A stretch of 64,000 bases of DNA from the NCBI RefSeq assembly GCF_030586465.1, contig NZ_JAUQYP010000001.1, positions 558,001 through 622,000 on the forward strand, read 5' to 3'. The stretch's first letter is position 1; each line of letters opens with the position of its first letter. Of the stretch, positions 36,472 through 45,638 are shown piece after piece. The position numbers and the translations under genes were made by a program. The stretch comes from Actinotalea lenta (GTDB taxonomy: Bacteria > Actinomycetota > Actinomycetes > Actinomycetales > Cellulomonadaceae). The notes beneath the pieces were generated by a model. The model was given only the letters and a program-made list of their open reading frames with translations. It was not told the DNA's origin and ran no database searches.

Positions 36472-36510
36472 GTGCAGCAAGAGCGTCGGATAGCGACGGT
36501 TTCGCTGCAC
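36472..36510. repeat. Hairpin repeat, copy 2
   Basis: GTGCAGC (36472-36478) pairs with GCTGCAC (36504-36510), and CGTCG (36484-36488) with CGACG (36494-36498), again around the loop GATAG. Shares an exact 22-bp core with copy 1 in the same orientation; the outer arms differ but remain complementary, a REP-like pattern of compensatory change. Confidence 0.7.
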
Positions 36511-36563
36511 CCTTCGCAGCCGAGGCATGGGCGGGTGGGGGTGCGATCGCACGGCGCAAGCAC

Positions 36564-36594
36564 GGCCCGGCACCCGGGTCTCGGGTGCCGGGCC
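36564..36594 (-). terminator. Terminator of the flgB-flgE unit
   Basis: A perfect 13-bp stem, GGCCCGGCACCCG (36564-36576) and CGGGTGCCGGGCC (36582-36594), with a 5-nt loop, 34 bp beyond the flgE stop. There is no U-run, as usual in high-GC actinobacteria. Confidence 0.8.
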
Positions 36595-36628
36595 GGCGTC
36601 CGTGGCGCGCGGCCTGCGGCTGCGCAGG

Positions 36629-37804
36629 TCAGCGCTTGAGGTTGACGAGCTCCTGGAGGACCTCGTCGGACGTGGTGATCACGCGGGAGTTCGCCTGGAA
36701 GCCGCGCTGGGCGATGATGAGGCTGGTGAACTCGGCCGAGAGGTCGACGTTGGACATCTCCAGGGCGCCGCCCGTGAGGGTGCCGCGGCCGTTCGACCCC
36801 GGCGTCCCCACCTGCGCCGCGCCGGAGTTGACCGTGGTCCGGTAGCTCGACCCCCCGGCCTTCTCCAGGCCGCCCGGGTTCGAGAACGCCGCGAGCGCGA
36901 TCCGGCCGATGGGCTGCTTGAGGCCGTTCGAGAACGAGCCGAGCAGCGTGCCGTCGGCCCCGATGGTGAACGACTGGAGCGTGCCCGCGGCACGGCCGTC
37001 CTGGGTCTTGGACTCCACGGAGGTGATGCCGGCGTAGCCGGTCAGGGTGGACAGGTCCACCGTCATCCCACCGGCCAGCGCCAGGGTGCCCCCGGACGCG
37101 AGCGTGCCGTCGGCGTTGAACGTGAGCGAGCCGGTGCCGGCGTCCGCGCCGGTCGCGGCCACGTCCCACCCCGCAGCCGTCCGGGTGAAGGCCAGGTTGA
37201 GCTGTGCCTTGTTGCCGGCCGCGTCGTAGGTGTCGATGGACCGGTTGAGCACCGTGCCGGCCGGCGCGTCGGCAGGGAGGTTGCCCTCGAACGAGGCGTT
37301 CAGCGTCGGCGCCGCCCCCATGAGCGTGGCGATCGGCAGCCGCAGGTCCGTCAGGGGACCGTTCGTGTCGACGGCGCCCGCAGCGTCGGCCGCCCAGCCC
37401 TGCACCAGCCCACCCTCCGGGGTCACCAGCTGACCGTTGGCGTCGAAGCTGAACGACCCGGCTCGGGTGTAGAGCGTCTCCGTGCCCGAGCGGACCGCGA
37501 AGAACCCGTCACCGGAGATCATCATGTCGGTCGAGCGGTTGGTGAGCTGGGCCGCCCCCTGCTGGAAGTTGGTCGCGATGCCCGCGGTGCGCACGCCGAG
37601 ACCGATCTGCGCGGGGTTGGTGCCGCCGGTGCCGTTCTGCGGGGCGCCGGCGGCGGCGACCAGCTGCGACAGCGTGTCGGAGAACATCGCCTGCGACGAC
37701 TTGTAGCCCGTGGTGTTGACGTTCGCGATGTTGTTGCCCGTGACGTCGAGCATCGTCTGGTGCGCGCGCAGGCCGCTGATGCCGGAGAAGAGCGAGCGGA
37801 GCAT
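36629..37804 (-). CDS. flgE: Flagellar hook protein FlgE
   Basis: 391 residues. The N-terminal FlgE/F/G rod-hook motif (SLFSGISGLRAHQTMLDVTGNNIANVNTTGYKSS) and the C-terminal helix (LSAEFTSLIIAQRGFQANSRVITTSDEVLQELVNLKR) flank a variable domain (D1/D2), with GDGFFAVR after the N-terminus. FlgE polymerises into the hook. It is the only FlgE/F/G-family gene in the window; no distal-rod FlgG was found. Last gene before the terminator. It lies 27 bp after flgD. Confidence 0.93.
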   Translation of the reverse strand: MLRSLFSGISGLRAHQTMLDVTGNNIANVNTTGYKSSQAMFSDTLSQLVAAAGAPQNGTGGTNPAQIGLGVRTAGIATNFQQGAAQLTNRSTDMMISGDGFFAVRSGTETLYTRAGSFSFDANGQLVTPEGGLVQGWAADAAGAVDTNGPLTDLRLPIATLMGAAPTLNASFEGNLPADAPAGTVLNRSIDTYDAAGNKAQLNLAFTRTAAGWDVAATGADAGTGSLTFNADGTLASGGTLALAGGMTVDLSTLTGYAGITSVESKTQDGRAAGTLQSFTIGADGTLLGSFSNGLKQPIGRIALAAFSNPGGLEKAGGSSYRTTVNSGAAQVGTPGSNGRGTLTGGALEMSNVDLSAEFTSLIIAQRGFQANSRVITTSDEVLQELVNLKR

Positions 37805-37831
37805 GTCAGTTCCCTTCGATGGTGGCCGGCG

Positions 37832-38323
37832 TCAGGCGGCCGGGGTGGAGGTCTGGGTGTCGGAGGAGCCCGAGGAGCTCGAGCCGGACGTGGACTCCGG
37901 TGCGACGGTGCCGATCGAGCGCACTGAGTCCAGCGGCACCGTGGCGTCGCCCACGGTCACCATGGGGGTCTTCCCCGCGAACGAGACACCGGAGGCGACA
38001 TCGGTGTGCGTCACACCGTCGGAGTCCGTGTAGCTCACCTGCTGGCCCACGAGGCCGGTCGCGGCGATCCTCATCTGCAGCGCGAAGCTCTCGCGCGTCG
38101 TGTCCGCCAGGGTGGTGAGCTGCTCCATGGAGGCCAGCTGGGTGGACTGCGCCATCATCTCGTTCGTGTCGAGCGGCGACGACGGATCCTGGTTCTTCAG
38201 CTGGGCGACCAGCAGGGTGAGGAAGCTCTGCTGGTCCATCTGGGTCTTGGGCGCAGCGGCCGGCGTGGAGCCGGCGTAGAGGCTCGTGCTCGCCGAGGTC
38301 GCGGCGGTGGCGCCGTCGATCAT
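37832..38323 (-). CDS. flgD: Flagellar hook assembly scaffold FlgD
   Basis: 163 residues. The N-terminal FlgD motif is FLTLLVAQLKNQDPSSPLDTNEMMAQSTQLASMEQL (about 30-65), followed by a short domain with VGQQVSYTDSDGV and ATVPLDSV. FlgD caps the growing hook. The C-terminal tudor/Fn3 half is shorter than in E. coli, ending in a Ser/Thr tail. It lies between fliK and flgE. Confidence 0.93.
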   Translation of the reverse strand: MIDGATAATSASTSLYAGSTPAAAPKTQMDQQSFLTLLVAQLKNQDPSSPLDTNEMMAQSTQLASMEQLTTLADTTRESFALQMRIAATGLVGQQVSYTDSDGVTHTDVASGVSFAGKTPMVTVGDATVPLDSVRSIGTVAPESTSGSSSSGSSDTQTSTPAA

Positions 38324-38332
38324 GGACGTCTC

Positions 38333-39919
38333 CTAGAGCTCGAGGTCGAGGCCGCCGAGGGAGCGGCCGGGGCGGATGGTGGCGACGCGCGGTGCGCCGA
38401 CGGGGATCGGCTCCCGGCGCGGGGCGCCGAAGCCCCGCGACTCGGCACCGGCACCGCCCCCGGAGTGGTCGCCGAGGTCGAGATCGGCGGACATCCCGGT
38501 GGCGGCCAGGTCGCGACGCAGGTCGGGAAGGGCCTGCCGCAGCGCGTTCCGGGCCTGGTCGGTGGCTCCGAGGAGCTCGATGCGCACGCCGTCGTGCGCG
38601 ATGTGCGCCACCACGCGCACCGGGCCGATGCTGTCCGGCTCGACACGCATCGTGAGCACGTGGTCTCCGAGCGGCGCGGTGCGCAGGGCGCCCAGCCGGA
38701 CACCGAGCTGGTCGGCCAGCGGCGGCGGGATGGCCGCGCCGGCGGGCGGTGCCGCCGGTGCGGTGGCCGGCGGCTGGGTCGTCGGCTGCACGTGCTGCAC
38801 GGGTGCCGCCGCCTGGACCTGGGTCGCGTCCGGCTGCACCGGCCCCTGCGGTGTCGACGGCACGGGCTGCTGTCCGGGGACCTGCGGCCCCGGGGCCTGG
38901 GCGGGCGCGGCCTGCTGGGTCGGCACGGCCGCTCCGTCGGCGCCGGAGGTCGAGTCATGGTGCTGGGCGGCGACGGGGTGGCCGGGGCCGCCCGTCGGCG
39001 CCGCGTCTCCCGGACCGGCCGCGGCCTGCCCGACGGCCTTGTCCTGCGCCCCGACGCCCGGGTTCGGGCCGGGTGCGCCCTGGGTCGCCGGGGCCTGGGT
39101 CGCCGAAGCCTGGGTCGCCACGGTCTGGGTCGCCGAGGCCTGGGTCGCGCCGTGGGTCGCCGAAGCCTGGGTCGCCGCGGTCTGGGTCGCCGCGCCATGG
39201 GTCGCCACGGTCTGGGTCGCCGCGCCATGGGTCGCCGCGGCCGGTACCGACGTCCCCGTCCCGGCAGCCGACGCGTGTCCGGCTGCCGCCGGGACCGCAG
39301 CCGCCGCCGCGCCGGCGGCACCTGCCTTGCCGGCGGTCGGCGTTCCGGCCGTCACGGCGGACGTGCCCGAGCCGACCTTCGAGCCCGCCGCGACGCTCGT
39401 GCCACTCCCGGCGGAGGCAACCGCGGCGCCACTCGCGGCACCCGCCAAGGTCGCCGCGGCAGCGCGGACCACATCCGCACCCTGCACCGTCGCCCCGACC
39501 TGGGTCGGGACCGCCGTCGCCCCGGCCTCGGAGCCGTGCTCCGGGTGGGTGCCCGCACCGTCGGACGAGCCGCCCGCCGCGTCGCCGTGCTTCGCGTCCT
39601 TGGAGGCACCGTGGGCCGAGCCGTGCGCCTGGTCCGTCCGCGACCGGTTCGCGGGCTCGTCGGCCCCCGAGCCGGCCGCCTTGTCGGGCGCGTGCTTCGG
39701 GCCCCGGTCGGCACGATCCGTGGCCGGTCCGCGGGTGTCGCCACGCGGTCCCTGCACCGCGTGCGCGGCGCTCGGCGGGTCGTCGTGCGTCCGACCGCCG
39801 TGGTCGGCGCTCATCGCGGCCATGGTCGCGTCGAACGCCCCGGGGTCACCGGCGGGCGCCGGCGTGCGCGGGGCGCGAGGGGGGGCCGCCGCCGGGGCGG
39901 CTCCGCACGTGGCGATCAT
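38333..39919 (-). CDS. fliK: Flagellar hook-length control protein FliK
   Basis: 528 residues, mostly low-complexity. The N-terminal 400 residues are Ala/Gly/Pro/Thr-rich, with tandem THGAATQT / ATQASATQ repeats (DNA 39085-39245) that suit a flexible ruler. The C-terminal domain (about 405-500) has the FliK substrate-switch pattern: LRTAPLGDHVLTMRVEPDSIGPVRVVAHIAHDGVRIEL. FliK measures the hook and triggers the FlhB switch. ATG 39919 follows CAGGAGG and overlaps the fliJ stop (ATGA, 39916-39919). Confidence 0.9.
   Translation of the reverse strand: MIATCGAAPAAAPPRAPRTPAPAGDPGAFDATMAAMSADHGGRTHDDPPSAAHAVQGPRGDTRGPATDRADRGPKHAPDKAAGSGADEPANRSRTDQAHGSAHGASKDAKHGDAAGGSSDGAGTHPEHGSEAGATAVPTQVGATVQGADVVRAAAATLAGAASGAAVASAGSGTSVAAGSKVGSGTSAVTAGTPTAGKAGAAGAAAAAVPAAAGHASAAGTGTSVPAAATHGAATQTVATHGAATQTAATQASATHGATQASATQTVATQASATQAPATQGAPGPNPGVGAQDKAVGQAAAGPGDAAPTGGPGHPVAAQHHDSTSGADGAAVPTQQAAPAQAPGPQVPGQQPVPSTPQGPVQPDATQVQAAAPVQHVQPTTQPPATAPAAPPAGAAIPPPLADQLGVRLGALRTAPLGDHVLTMRVEPDSIGPVRVVAHIAHDGVRIELLGATDQARNALRQALPDLRRDLAATGMSADLDLGDHSGGGAGAESRGFGAPRREPIPVGAPRVATIRPGRSLGGLDLEL
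39085..39245 (-). repeat. In-frame tandem repeats in fliK
   Basis: Several imperfect copies of units built on GGGTCGCC with GCC-rich joins, including a pair of about 30-bp direct repeats (around 39175-39240). They encode ATQT/ATQA-type repeats in the ruler region of FliK. Copy-number changes in multiples of 3 bp would alter hook length. Confidence 0.75.
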
Positions 39920-40356
39920 CGATCCTCCTGGTCGGTCAGGTCGTCCGGGCGGCGCCGGGCCGCGGCCTCGTCGAGCGCCTGCTGCTCGACCCGCTCGTCG
40001 TCGGCCCGCACCAGCTCCTCGTGACGTTCGGCGAGCTTGTCGAGCATCGAGACCTTCGTGCGCGACACGGTCCACGCGTCGGCCGCGAGCTCCGCACGAC
40101 GGGACGCGACGTCGAGCGCGACCGTCGCCTCGTCCACCAGCCCCACGAGAGCCGCGCGGGCCGCGACGGCGCTGCGCCAGACCAGCTCGTCGCCGTGCCG
40201 GGGGAACACCGTCCCCGCCATCAACGAGCCGAGCTCGTCGCGCTCCTCCTCGGCCTGCCGCGCCGACGCGTTCGCGCGGGCCAGATCGGCCGCGGCCTGC
40301 TCCTCCTGGAGCCGGCGGAGCCGCAGCAGGCCGGCCAGCCGGAATCGGCGCTGCAT
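39916..40356 (-). CDS. fliJ: Flagellar export chaperone/stalk protein FliJ
   Basis: 146 residues, almost all coiled coil. It opens with FRLAGLLRLRRLQEEQAAADLARANASARQAEEERDEL, characteristic of FliJ, which forms the stalk of the FliI ATPase ring and activates it through FlhA. It shares one base with the fliI stop (TGATG, 40354-40358) and 4 nt with fliK. The identification uses position as well as sequence, since FliJ is poorly conserved. Confidence 0.88.
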   Translation of the reverse strand: MQRRFRLAGLLRLRRLQEEQAAADLARANASARQAEEERDELGSLMAGTVFPRHGDELVWRSAVAARAALVGLVDEATVALDVASRRAELAADAWTVSRTKVSMLDKLAERHEELVRADDERVEQQALDEAAARRRPDDLTDQEDR

Positions 40357-41708
40357 CAGCGGCCTCCCATCGCGGCGACGAGCCGGTCGAGTCGCGCCCA
40401 CGAGTCCCCGGCGTCGGCGATCTCGTCCATGCCCTGGCGCAGGAACGCGTCGATCGCGTCGGCGTTCGCCACGGCGGCGTCGACCAGGGGGTTGCTGCCG
40501 GCGACGTAGGCACCCACGTCCAGCAGGTCCTGCGCGCGACGGCGAGCGGCCAGCACCTGGCGCAGGCGGACGGCGAGCTCACGCTGCGCAGGCGCCGTGA
40601 CGCGGGAGGCCACCCGGGAGACGGACCCGAGCACGTCCACCGAGGGGAAGTGCCCGGCGGTGGCCAGCTCGCGGGTGAGAACCACGTGCCCGTCCAGGAT
40701 CGACCGGGCCGCGTCGGCGATCGGCTCGTTGTGGTCGTCGCCGTCCACCAGCACCGTGTAGATCCCGGTGACCGAACCGCGCTCCGCGGTGCCGGCGCGC
40801 TCCAGGAGCTGGGCGAGCAGCGAGAACGTGGACGGCGGGTAGCCGCGGGTGGCGGGGGGCTCGCCCACCGAGAGGCCGATCTCCCGCTGAGCCATCGCGA
40901 CGCGGGTCAACGAGTCCATCATCAGTACGACGTCACGACCCGCGGAGCGGAACTCCTCCGCGATGCGGGTGGCGACGTACGCGGCGCGCAGTCGCACGAG
41001 CGGTGGCTCGTCGGACGTCGCCACGACGACCACGGACCGGGCGAGGCCCTCGGGGCCGAGGTCGTCCTCGAGGAACTCGCGCACCTCACGTCCGCGTTCG
41101 CCGACGAGCGCGATCACGGACACCTCCGCCTCCGTGCCGCGGGCGATCATGGACAGCAGGCTCGACTTGCCGACCCCGGAGCCGGCGAACAGGCCGATGC
41201 GCTGTCCGCGGCCGACGGTGGTCATGGTGTCCAGGGCGCGCACACCCAGGCTCAGCGGGGTGTCCACCCGGGCGCGTGCCAGCGCGCTCGGCGCCTGACC
41301 GGTGATCGGCTCGCGGCGGGCGGTGGCCAGCGGCCCCAGCCCGTCGGCCGGACGTCCGAGGCCGTCGAGCACCCGGCCCAGCAGCCCGTCGCCCACCGGT
41401 GCCGTCAGGGCGCGCCCCGTGCCGCGGACGGGCAGGCCGGTCCGCAACCCGTGCACCGCCCCCAAAGGCATGCAGCGCAGCGTCGTCGCGGTCGAGGCGA
41501 CCACCTCGACCGGCACGGACGCGCCCGGCTCACCGACCTCGAGCATGTCGCCCACCGCTCCGGACAGGCCCGTGACGTCCACGGAGAGCCCCACCACGGC
41601 CTGCACGCGGCCCACCCGCTCGGGCGCGGCGACAGCGCAGGCACGGTCCAGCGCGCCGGCGCCGAGCACGGCGTCGAGCAGGGAGCGCGACGGTGCGAGG
41701 AGGCTCAC
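40356..41708 (-). CDS. fliI: Flagellum-specific ATPase FliI
   Basis: 450 residues. Walker A GLFAGSGVGKSSLL (about 172-185), Walker B VVLMMDSLTRVAMAQ and the F1-beta-like motif GYPPSTFSLLAQLLERAG. FliI hexamers energise loading of export substrates, on the cytoplasmic side beneath the C-ring. Length and domain order match the family. Coupled on both sides: ATGA with fliH (41705-41708) and TGATG with fliJ. Confidence 0.97.
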   Translation of the reverse strand: MSLLAPSRSLLDAVLGAGALDRACAVAAPERVGRVQAVVGLSVDVTGLSGAVGDMLEVGEPGASVPVEVVASTATTLRCMPLGAVHGLRTGLPVRGTGRALTAPVGDGLLGRVLDGLGRPADGLGPLATARREPITGQAPSALARARVDTPLSLGVRALDTMTTVGRGQRIGLFAGSGVGKSSLLSMIARGTEAEVSVIALVGERGREVREFLEDDLGPEGLARSVVVVATSDEPPLVRLRAAYVATRIAEEFRSAGRDVVLMMDSLTRVAMAQREIGLSVGEPPATRGYPPSTFSLLAQLLERAGTAERGSVTGIYTVLVDGDDHNEPIADAARSILDGHVVLTRELATAGHFPSVDVLGSVSRVASRVTAPAQRELAVRLRQVLAARRRAQDLLDVGAYVAGSNPLVDAAVANADAIDAFLRQGMDEIADAGDSWARLDRLVAAMGGR

Positions 41709-42307
41709 GAGTCCTCCCCCAGCAGCGCACGCCGTGCGCGATCCAACGCGGTGGCGACCTGGGCGTCCAGGAAGCCGTCGGCCAGCTCGCTGACGGCGTC
41801 GCCCGCAGCGACCCGCGGGTCCGCGACCAGAGTCACGTCCTCGGGAAGGGCGACGCCGGCGGCCAGCAGCGCCGCATGGTCGGCCGGCGCGAGGCGCACG
41901 GCCTGAACGCCCAGCGAGGGCTCGGCGGACAGCGCGCGGTCCAGTGCGGCCCGCGCCGACGTGGGACCGTCCGAGAGCTCGCGGCCCAGCACGGCCTCGG
42001 CGAGCTCGAGCGCCGCGTGGGCGAGCACCCGCCGCGCGTCGGTCACCACCGGGATCACGCGGTCGTCGGCTGCCCGGGCGGCCAGGCTCAGCCGCTGGAC
42101 CGCGGCCCGGACCTCGTCGTCGCGACGCTGCTCGGCCGCCTGGTGCTCGGCCGTCAGCCGAGCGCGGACCTGCTCGCCCTGCTCGGCGGCCACGCGCGCA
42201 CCCGCCGCCCAGCCGGCGGCATACCCGGCCGCGCGCTCCTGCTCGCGCGTTCCGCGGGAAGCCGCCGCGAGCGGCGCGAGGCGGAAGCTGGTGGCGTCAG
42301 GAGACAT
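41705..42307 (-). CDS. fliH: Flagellar assembly protein FliH
   Basis: 200 residues. The N-terminal region has a Gly/Ala repeat (GYAAGWAAGARVAAEQGEQVRARL), a short version of the FliH GxxxG segment, then a helical stretch and the stalk-like C-terminal domain (SAEPSLGVQAVRLAPADHAALLA, VTLVADPRVAAGDAVSELADGFLDAQV). FliH regulates FliI and tethers it to FliN. It overlaps fliG by 11 bp. Confidence 0.9.
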   Translation of the reverse strand: MSPDATSFRLAPLAAASRGTREQERAAGYAAGWAAGARVAAEQGEQVRARLTAEHQAAEQRRDDEVRAAVQRLSLAARAADDRVIPVVTDARRVLAHAALELAEAVLGRELSDGPTSARAALDRALSAEPSLGVQAVRLAPADHAALLAAGVALPEDVTLVADPRVAAGDAVSELADGFLDAQVATALDRARRALLGEDS

Positions 42308-43310
42308 ACTCGTCCTCGCCCTCGCGGCGGATGACGATCTGGCCGGTCTCCTCGAGCTGGCGGATCGCCTGCACGACGGAGGCCCGCGCCTCCTCCACGA
42401 CGGACATCCGCACCGGACCGAGCAGGTCGATCTCCTCGACGAGGTTCTCCCGCGCGCGCTCGGACAGGTTGGCCAGGATCTTGTCCCGGACCTCGTCCGA
42501 CGCACCCTTGAGGGCGGTGGCGAGCGAGGACATCTCCACGCCGCGCAGCACGAGCTGGATGGCCCGGTCCTCGAGCATGGTGATGTCCGCGAACACGAAC
42601 ATCCGGCTGCGGACCTCCTCCGCGAGGTCCTTGTCCCGCTGCTCGAGGCCCTCGAGGATCGCCTTCTCCGTGGTGGGGTCGGCACGGTTGATGATCTCGA
42701 CCAGGGGCTGCACGCCGCCGATCGCCGACGCCTCGGTGGGTGTGAGCACCGCAGAGGCCTTGCGCTGCAGGGTCTCGGCGACCACGCTCACCACGTCCGG
42801 CGAGGCGCGCTCCATCAACGCGATCCGGTGCGCGACCTCGGCCTGCACGTCCGGCGGCAGACCGGTCATGATCTGCGAGGCGTGCTCGGCGCGCAGGTGC
42901 GCCATCACGAGGGCGATGGTCTGCGGGTGCTCGCCGTTGAGCAGGCCGACGATCTGGCGTGCGTCGGCGTACTGCAGGAACTCGAACGGCTGTCCCTGGA
43001 GCGAGGACGCCAGGCGCTCGATCATGTCGGCTGCCCGATCCCGGCCCACCGACGCCTCGAGGAGCTGCTGGGCGAACGTCAGGCCGCCGCGGCCCACCAG
43101 CCCGCGCGGGCCCATCGAGGCCTTGTAGAACTCCTCGATCACGGACTCCGCGGCGCTCGCGTCGATGCGCTCGAGCCGCGCGATCTCGGTGGTCAGCTCC
43201 TCGATCTCGGACTCGTCGAGCTGGGCCATCACGCGGGCCGCCTGCTCCTTGCCGAGCTGGACCAGCAGCAGCGCAGCCTTCTGGGTGCCCGTCATCAGGG
43301 CCGCGGACAT
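42297..43310 (-). CDS. fliG: Flagellar motor switch protein FliG
   Basis: 337 residues. The N-terminal domain (TGTQKAALLLVQLGKEQAARVMAQL), middle EHPQ motif (LLNGEHPQTIALVMAHLRAE, about 125-145) and C-terminal torque helix (VEMSSLATALKGASDEVRDKILANLSERARENLVEEIDL) with its charged residues are all present. FliG couples the C-ring to MotA. It starts in a one-base overlap with the fliF stop (43308-43312). Confidence 0.97.
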   Translation of the reverse strand: MSAALMTGTQKAALLLVQLGKEQAARVMAQLDESEIEELTTEIARLERIDASAAESVIEEFYKASMGPRGLVGRGGLTFAQQLLEASVGRDRAADMIERLASSLQGQPFEFLQYADARQIVGLLNGEHPQTIALVMAHLRAEHASQIMTGLPPDVQAEVAHRIALMERASPDVVSVVAETLQRKASAVLTPTEASAIGGVQPLVEIINRADPTTEKAILEGLEQRDKDLAEEVRSRMFVFADITMLEDRAIQLVLRGVEMSSLATALKGASDEVRDKILANLSERARENLVEEIDLLGPVRMSVVEEARASVVQAIRQLEETGQIVIRREGEDEYVS

Positions 43311-44923
43311 CACGACCTCCCTGCCGTGAGCCAGCCGCGCAGGACCTCGGCGACCTCGGCCGGCTGCTCGGCGGCCATGGCCAGGACGTCGTCGCGCTTC
43401 GAGTCGGGAACCACCGGGGCCTGCGGGAGGGCCCGTGCCTCGCCGGCCGCCTCGAGCGCCTCGGCCTTGGCCGCCTCGAGCAGCTGAAGGTCGCCGAGGT
43501 CGATGGCCTCGCGCCTGGTCTGCCGGCTGCGCCGCATGCCCATGACGATCAGCAGGATCAGCGAGATCAGTACGACGCCCGCGATCGCCCCGGTCTTGAC
43601 GAGCTCGGTCTGCCGGTCTGCCGTCGCCTGCTTGTCGGCCGCGGCGAGCGCCTGCTGCGCCTGGGCGGCCGCGGTGGTGTCGAACGGCATCTGGGTGACC
43701 GAGACGACGTCGCCGCGGGTGGTGTCCACGCCGGCTGCGGCCGCGATGGACGTCTGCAGGTCGGTCAGGTTCAGGCCGGTGAGCTTGTCGGACACGATCA
43801 CGGAGACGGACTGGCGACGGACGGTGCCCGGTGCCGTGACCATCTTCTCCGTCACCTTGTTGAGCGGGTTGTTCACCGTCGCCGACTCCTTGTGATAGGT
43901 GCCGGAGCTCCCCGTGCCGGTCGCTGTGCCGGTCCCCGTGCCCGTCGCCGACCCCGTGCCGGTGCTCGGGGTGGTCACGGCGCCGGTCTGGCCGAGCACG
44001 CCGCCGACGACCTGGCCGTTCCCGGCGTAGTCCTCGACGGTGGTGGAGGAGTTGATGGGCGGCAGGGTCGGGCTCGGCGCCGAGTAGGACTCGGTGGTCC
44101 GCTGGGTCTGGTCGAAGTTGAGGTCCGCCGTGACGCTGACGACGGCGTTGCCCGGGCCGAGCACCGTGTCCAGCATCTGCTGGACGCTGTCCTGGACGCG
44201 CGCCTCGTAGTCCGAGACCTGACCGTTCTGCAGCACGCTGCCGCCCTCGCCGCCCACCGCGGACAGCACGTGCCCGGCCGCGTCCACCACGGAGACGTCG
44301 GACGGCTTCATGTTCTCGATGCCGGCGGAGACCAGGTGCACGATGGACTGGACCTGGTCGGCCCCGAGCGTCGCGCCGGGGGCGGTCTTGACGAACACCG
44401 ACGCCGTCGGGTCGGACGTCGTGGACACGAACACGCTCTTCTCCGGCAGCGCCAGGTGCACCGACGCGGTCGTCACGCCGTCGATCGCCGCGATCGTCTT
44501 GGCCAGCTCGCCCTCGAGCGCGCGCTGGTAGGTCACCTGCTGCTGGAACTCCGAGGAGGTCATGCCCATCGAGTCCAGCAGCGAGTAGCCGCCGCCGTCG
44601 GAGCCGGTGGGCAGGCCCGCCGCCGCGGCCGAGAGCCGCAGCTGGTAGACCTGGTTGGCCGGCACCATGATCGTCGAGCCGCCGTCGGTGAGCTGGTAGC
44701 TCACGCCCTTGGAGGTGAGCTGATCCACGATCGCGGACGCGTCCGACGCGGACAGGTTGGCGAACAAGGGCGCCATCGTCGGCTTGGACAGCCACGCGGA
44801 CAGCGCGAGGCCCCCGAGCAGCAGCACGGCCACGCCGATCACGGCAAGGGTGCGCTGCGCGACGGAGAACTCCCGCGCGGTCCTGGTGAGGCGGCCCAGC
44901 AGGCCGCTGATCGGGGCGGGCAT
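43310..44923 (-). CDS. fliF: Flagellar MS-ring protein FliF
   Basis: 537 residues. TM1 at about 24-46 (RTLAVIGVAVLLLGGLALSAWL) and TM2 at about 440-462 (GVVLISLILLIVMGM) enclose the ring-building domains: AIVDQLTSKGVSYQL, YQRALEGELAKTIAAIDGV, VSVTADLNFDQTQRT. A Gly/Thr-rich low-complexity insert (STGTGSATGTGTGTATGTGSSG) lies near residues 310-335. FliF is the assembly base of the flagellum. The cytoplasmic C-terminal tail binds FliG. Confidence 0.97.
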   Translation of the reverse strand: MPAPISGLLGRLTRTAREFSVAQRTLAVIGVAVLLLGGLALSAWLSKPTMAPLFANLSASDASAIVDQLTSKGVSYQLTDGGSTIMVPANQVYQLRLSAAAAGLPTGSDGGGYSLLDSMGMTSSEFQQQVTYQRALEGELAKTIAAIDGVTTASVHLALPEKSVFVSTTSDPTASVFVKTAPGATLGADQVQSIVHLVSAGIENMKPSDVSVVDAAGHVLSAVGGEGGSVLQNGQVSDYEARVQDSVQQMLDTVLGPGNAVVSVTADLNFDQTQRTTESYSAPSPTLPPINSSTTVEDYAGNGQVVGGVLGQTGAVTTPSTGTGSATGTGTGTATGTGSSGTYHKESATVNNPLNKVTEKMVTAPGTVRRQSVSVIVSDKLTGLNLTDLQTSIAAAAGVDTTRGDVVSVTQMPFDTTAAAQAQQALAAADKQATADRQTELVKTGAIAGVVLISLILLIVMGMRRSRQTRREAIDLGDLQLLEAAKAEALEAAGEARALPQAPVVPDSKRDDVLAMAAEQPAEVAEVLRGWLTAGRS

Positions 44924-45237
44924 CAGGCCTGCATCCTCATGATCTCGGTGAACGCCTCGATGGCCTTGTTGCGCAACGCGCTGGTCAGCTCCATCGCCAC
45001 CGACGCCTCGGAGGCCGCGATGGTGTAGTCGTGGATGTCGTTCAGGTCACCCGTGACCGCCTTGACGGCGAGGCCGTCGGCCGTGGACTGCATCGCCTGC
45101 AGGTGGTCCACCTGACCGGCCAGGGTGCCGCCGAACACGGCTCCCGACGTCGGGTCGGTCGGGGTCGTCGCGGTGGCGCCCCCGACTGCCCCCGGGCCCG
45201 GCAGACCGCCGAGCGCACCGATCGCCTGGATGCTCAT
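44923..45237 (-). CDS. fliE: Flagellar hook-basal body protein FliE
   Basis: 104 residues. The C-terminal 55 residues match Fli[57 protein letters not shown]. FliE joins the MS ring to the rod. The N-terminal third is Gly/Ala-rich and poorly conserved. Third gene after flgB-flgC; its stop shares a base with the fliF start. Confidence 0.95.
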   Translation of the reverse strand: MSIQAIGALGGLPGPGAVGGATATTPTDPTSGAVFGGTLAGQVDHLQAMQSTADGLAVKAVTGDLNDIHDYTIAASEASVAMELTSALRNKAIEAFTEIMRMQA

Positions 45238-45239
45238 CG

Positions 45240-45638
45240 TCAACGTCCGATCTGCAGTGCTGCGGTGTAGGACTCCTTGGCCCGGTCGATGACGGCCGCG
45301 TTCGCCTGGTAGGCGCGCTGGGCCATGATCAGCTGGGTCATCTGGGTCGACAGGTCGATGTCCGGGTAGCGCACGTAGCCCTTGGCGTCCGCGAACGGGT
45401 TGTCCGGCTCGTAGACCAGGCGTCCCGCGGCGGAGCCGAGCACCATGCCGTCGACCTGGGCGCCAGCGGGCCGGCCGTAGTCCACGGCCGAGGCCTCGAC
45501 GTAGCGGGCCCGGAACGCCTCCTGGCTGGTGGGGCGCACCGTGTTGAGGTTCGCCAGGTTGTCGGAGATCGCGTTGAGCCACGTCTGGTAGACGCTCATG
45601 CCCGACCCGGCGATGCCGATCGCGTCGAAGGTGCCCAT
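45240..45638 (-). CDS. flgC: Flagellar proximal rod protein FlgC
   Basis: 132 residues. N-terminal rod motif [39 protein letters not shown], and C-terminal [28 protein letters not shown]. FlgC is part of the proximal rod with FlgB. It shares a base with flgB and is followed 2 bp later by fliE. Length is standard. Confidence 0.96.
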   Translation of the reverse strand: MGTFDAIGIAGSGMSVYQTWLNAISDNLANLNTVRPTSQEAFRARYVEASAVDYGRPAGAQVDGMVLGSAAGRLVYEPDNPFADAKGYVRYPDIDLSTQMTQLIMAQRAYQANAAVIDRAKESYTAALQIGR

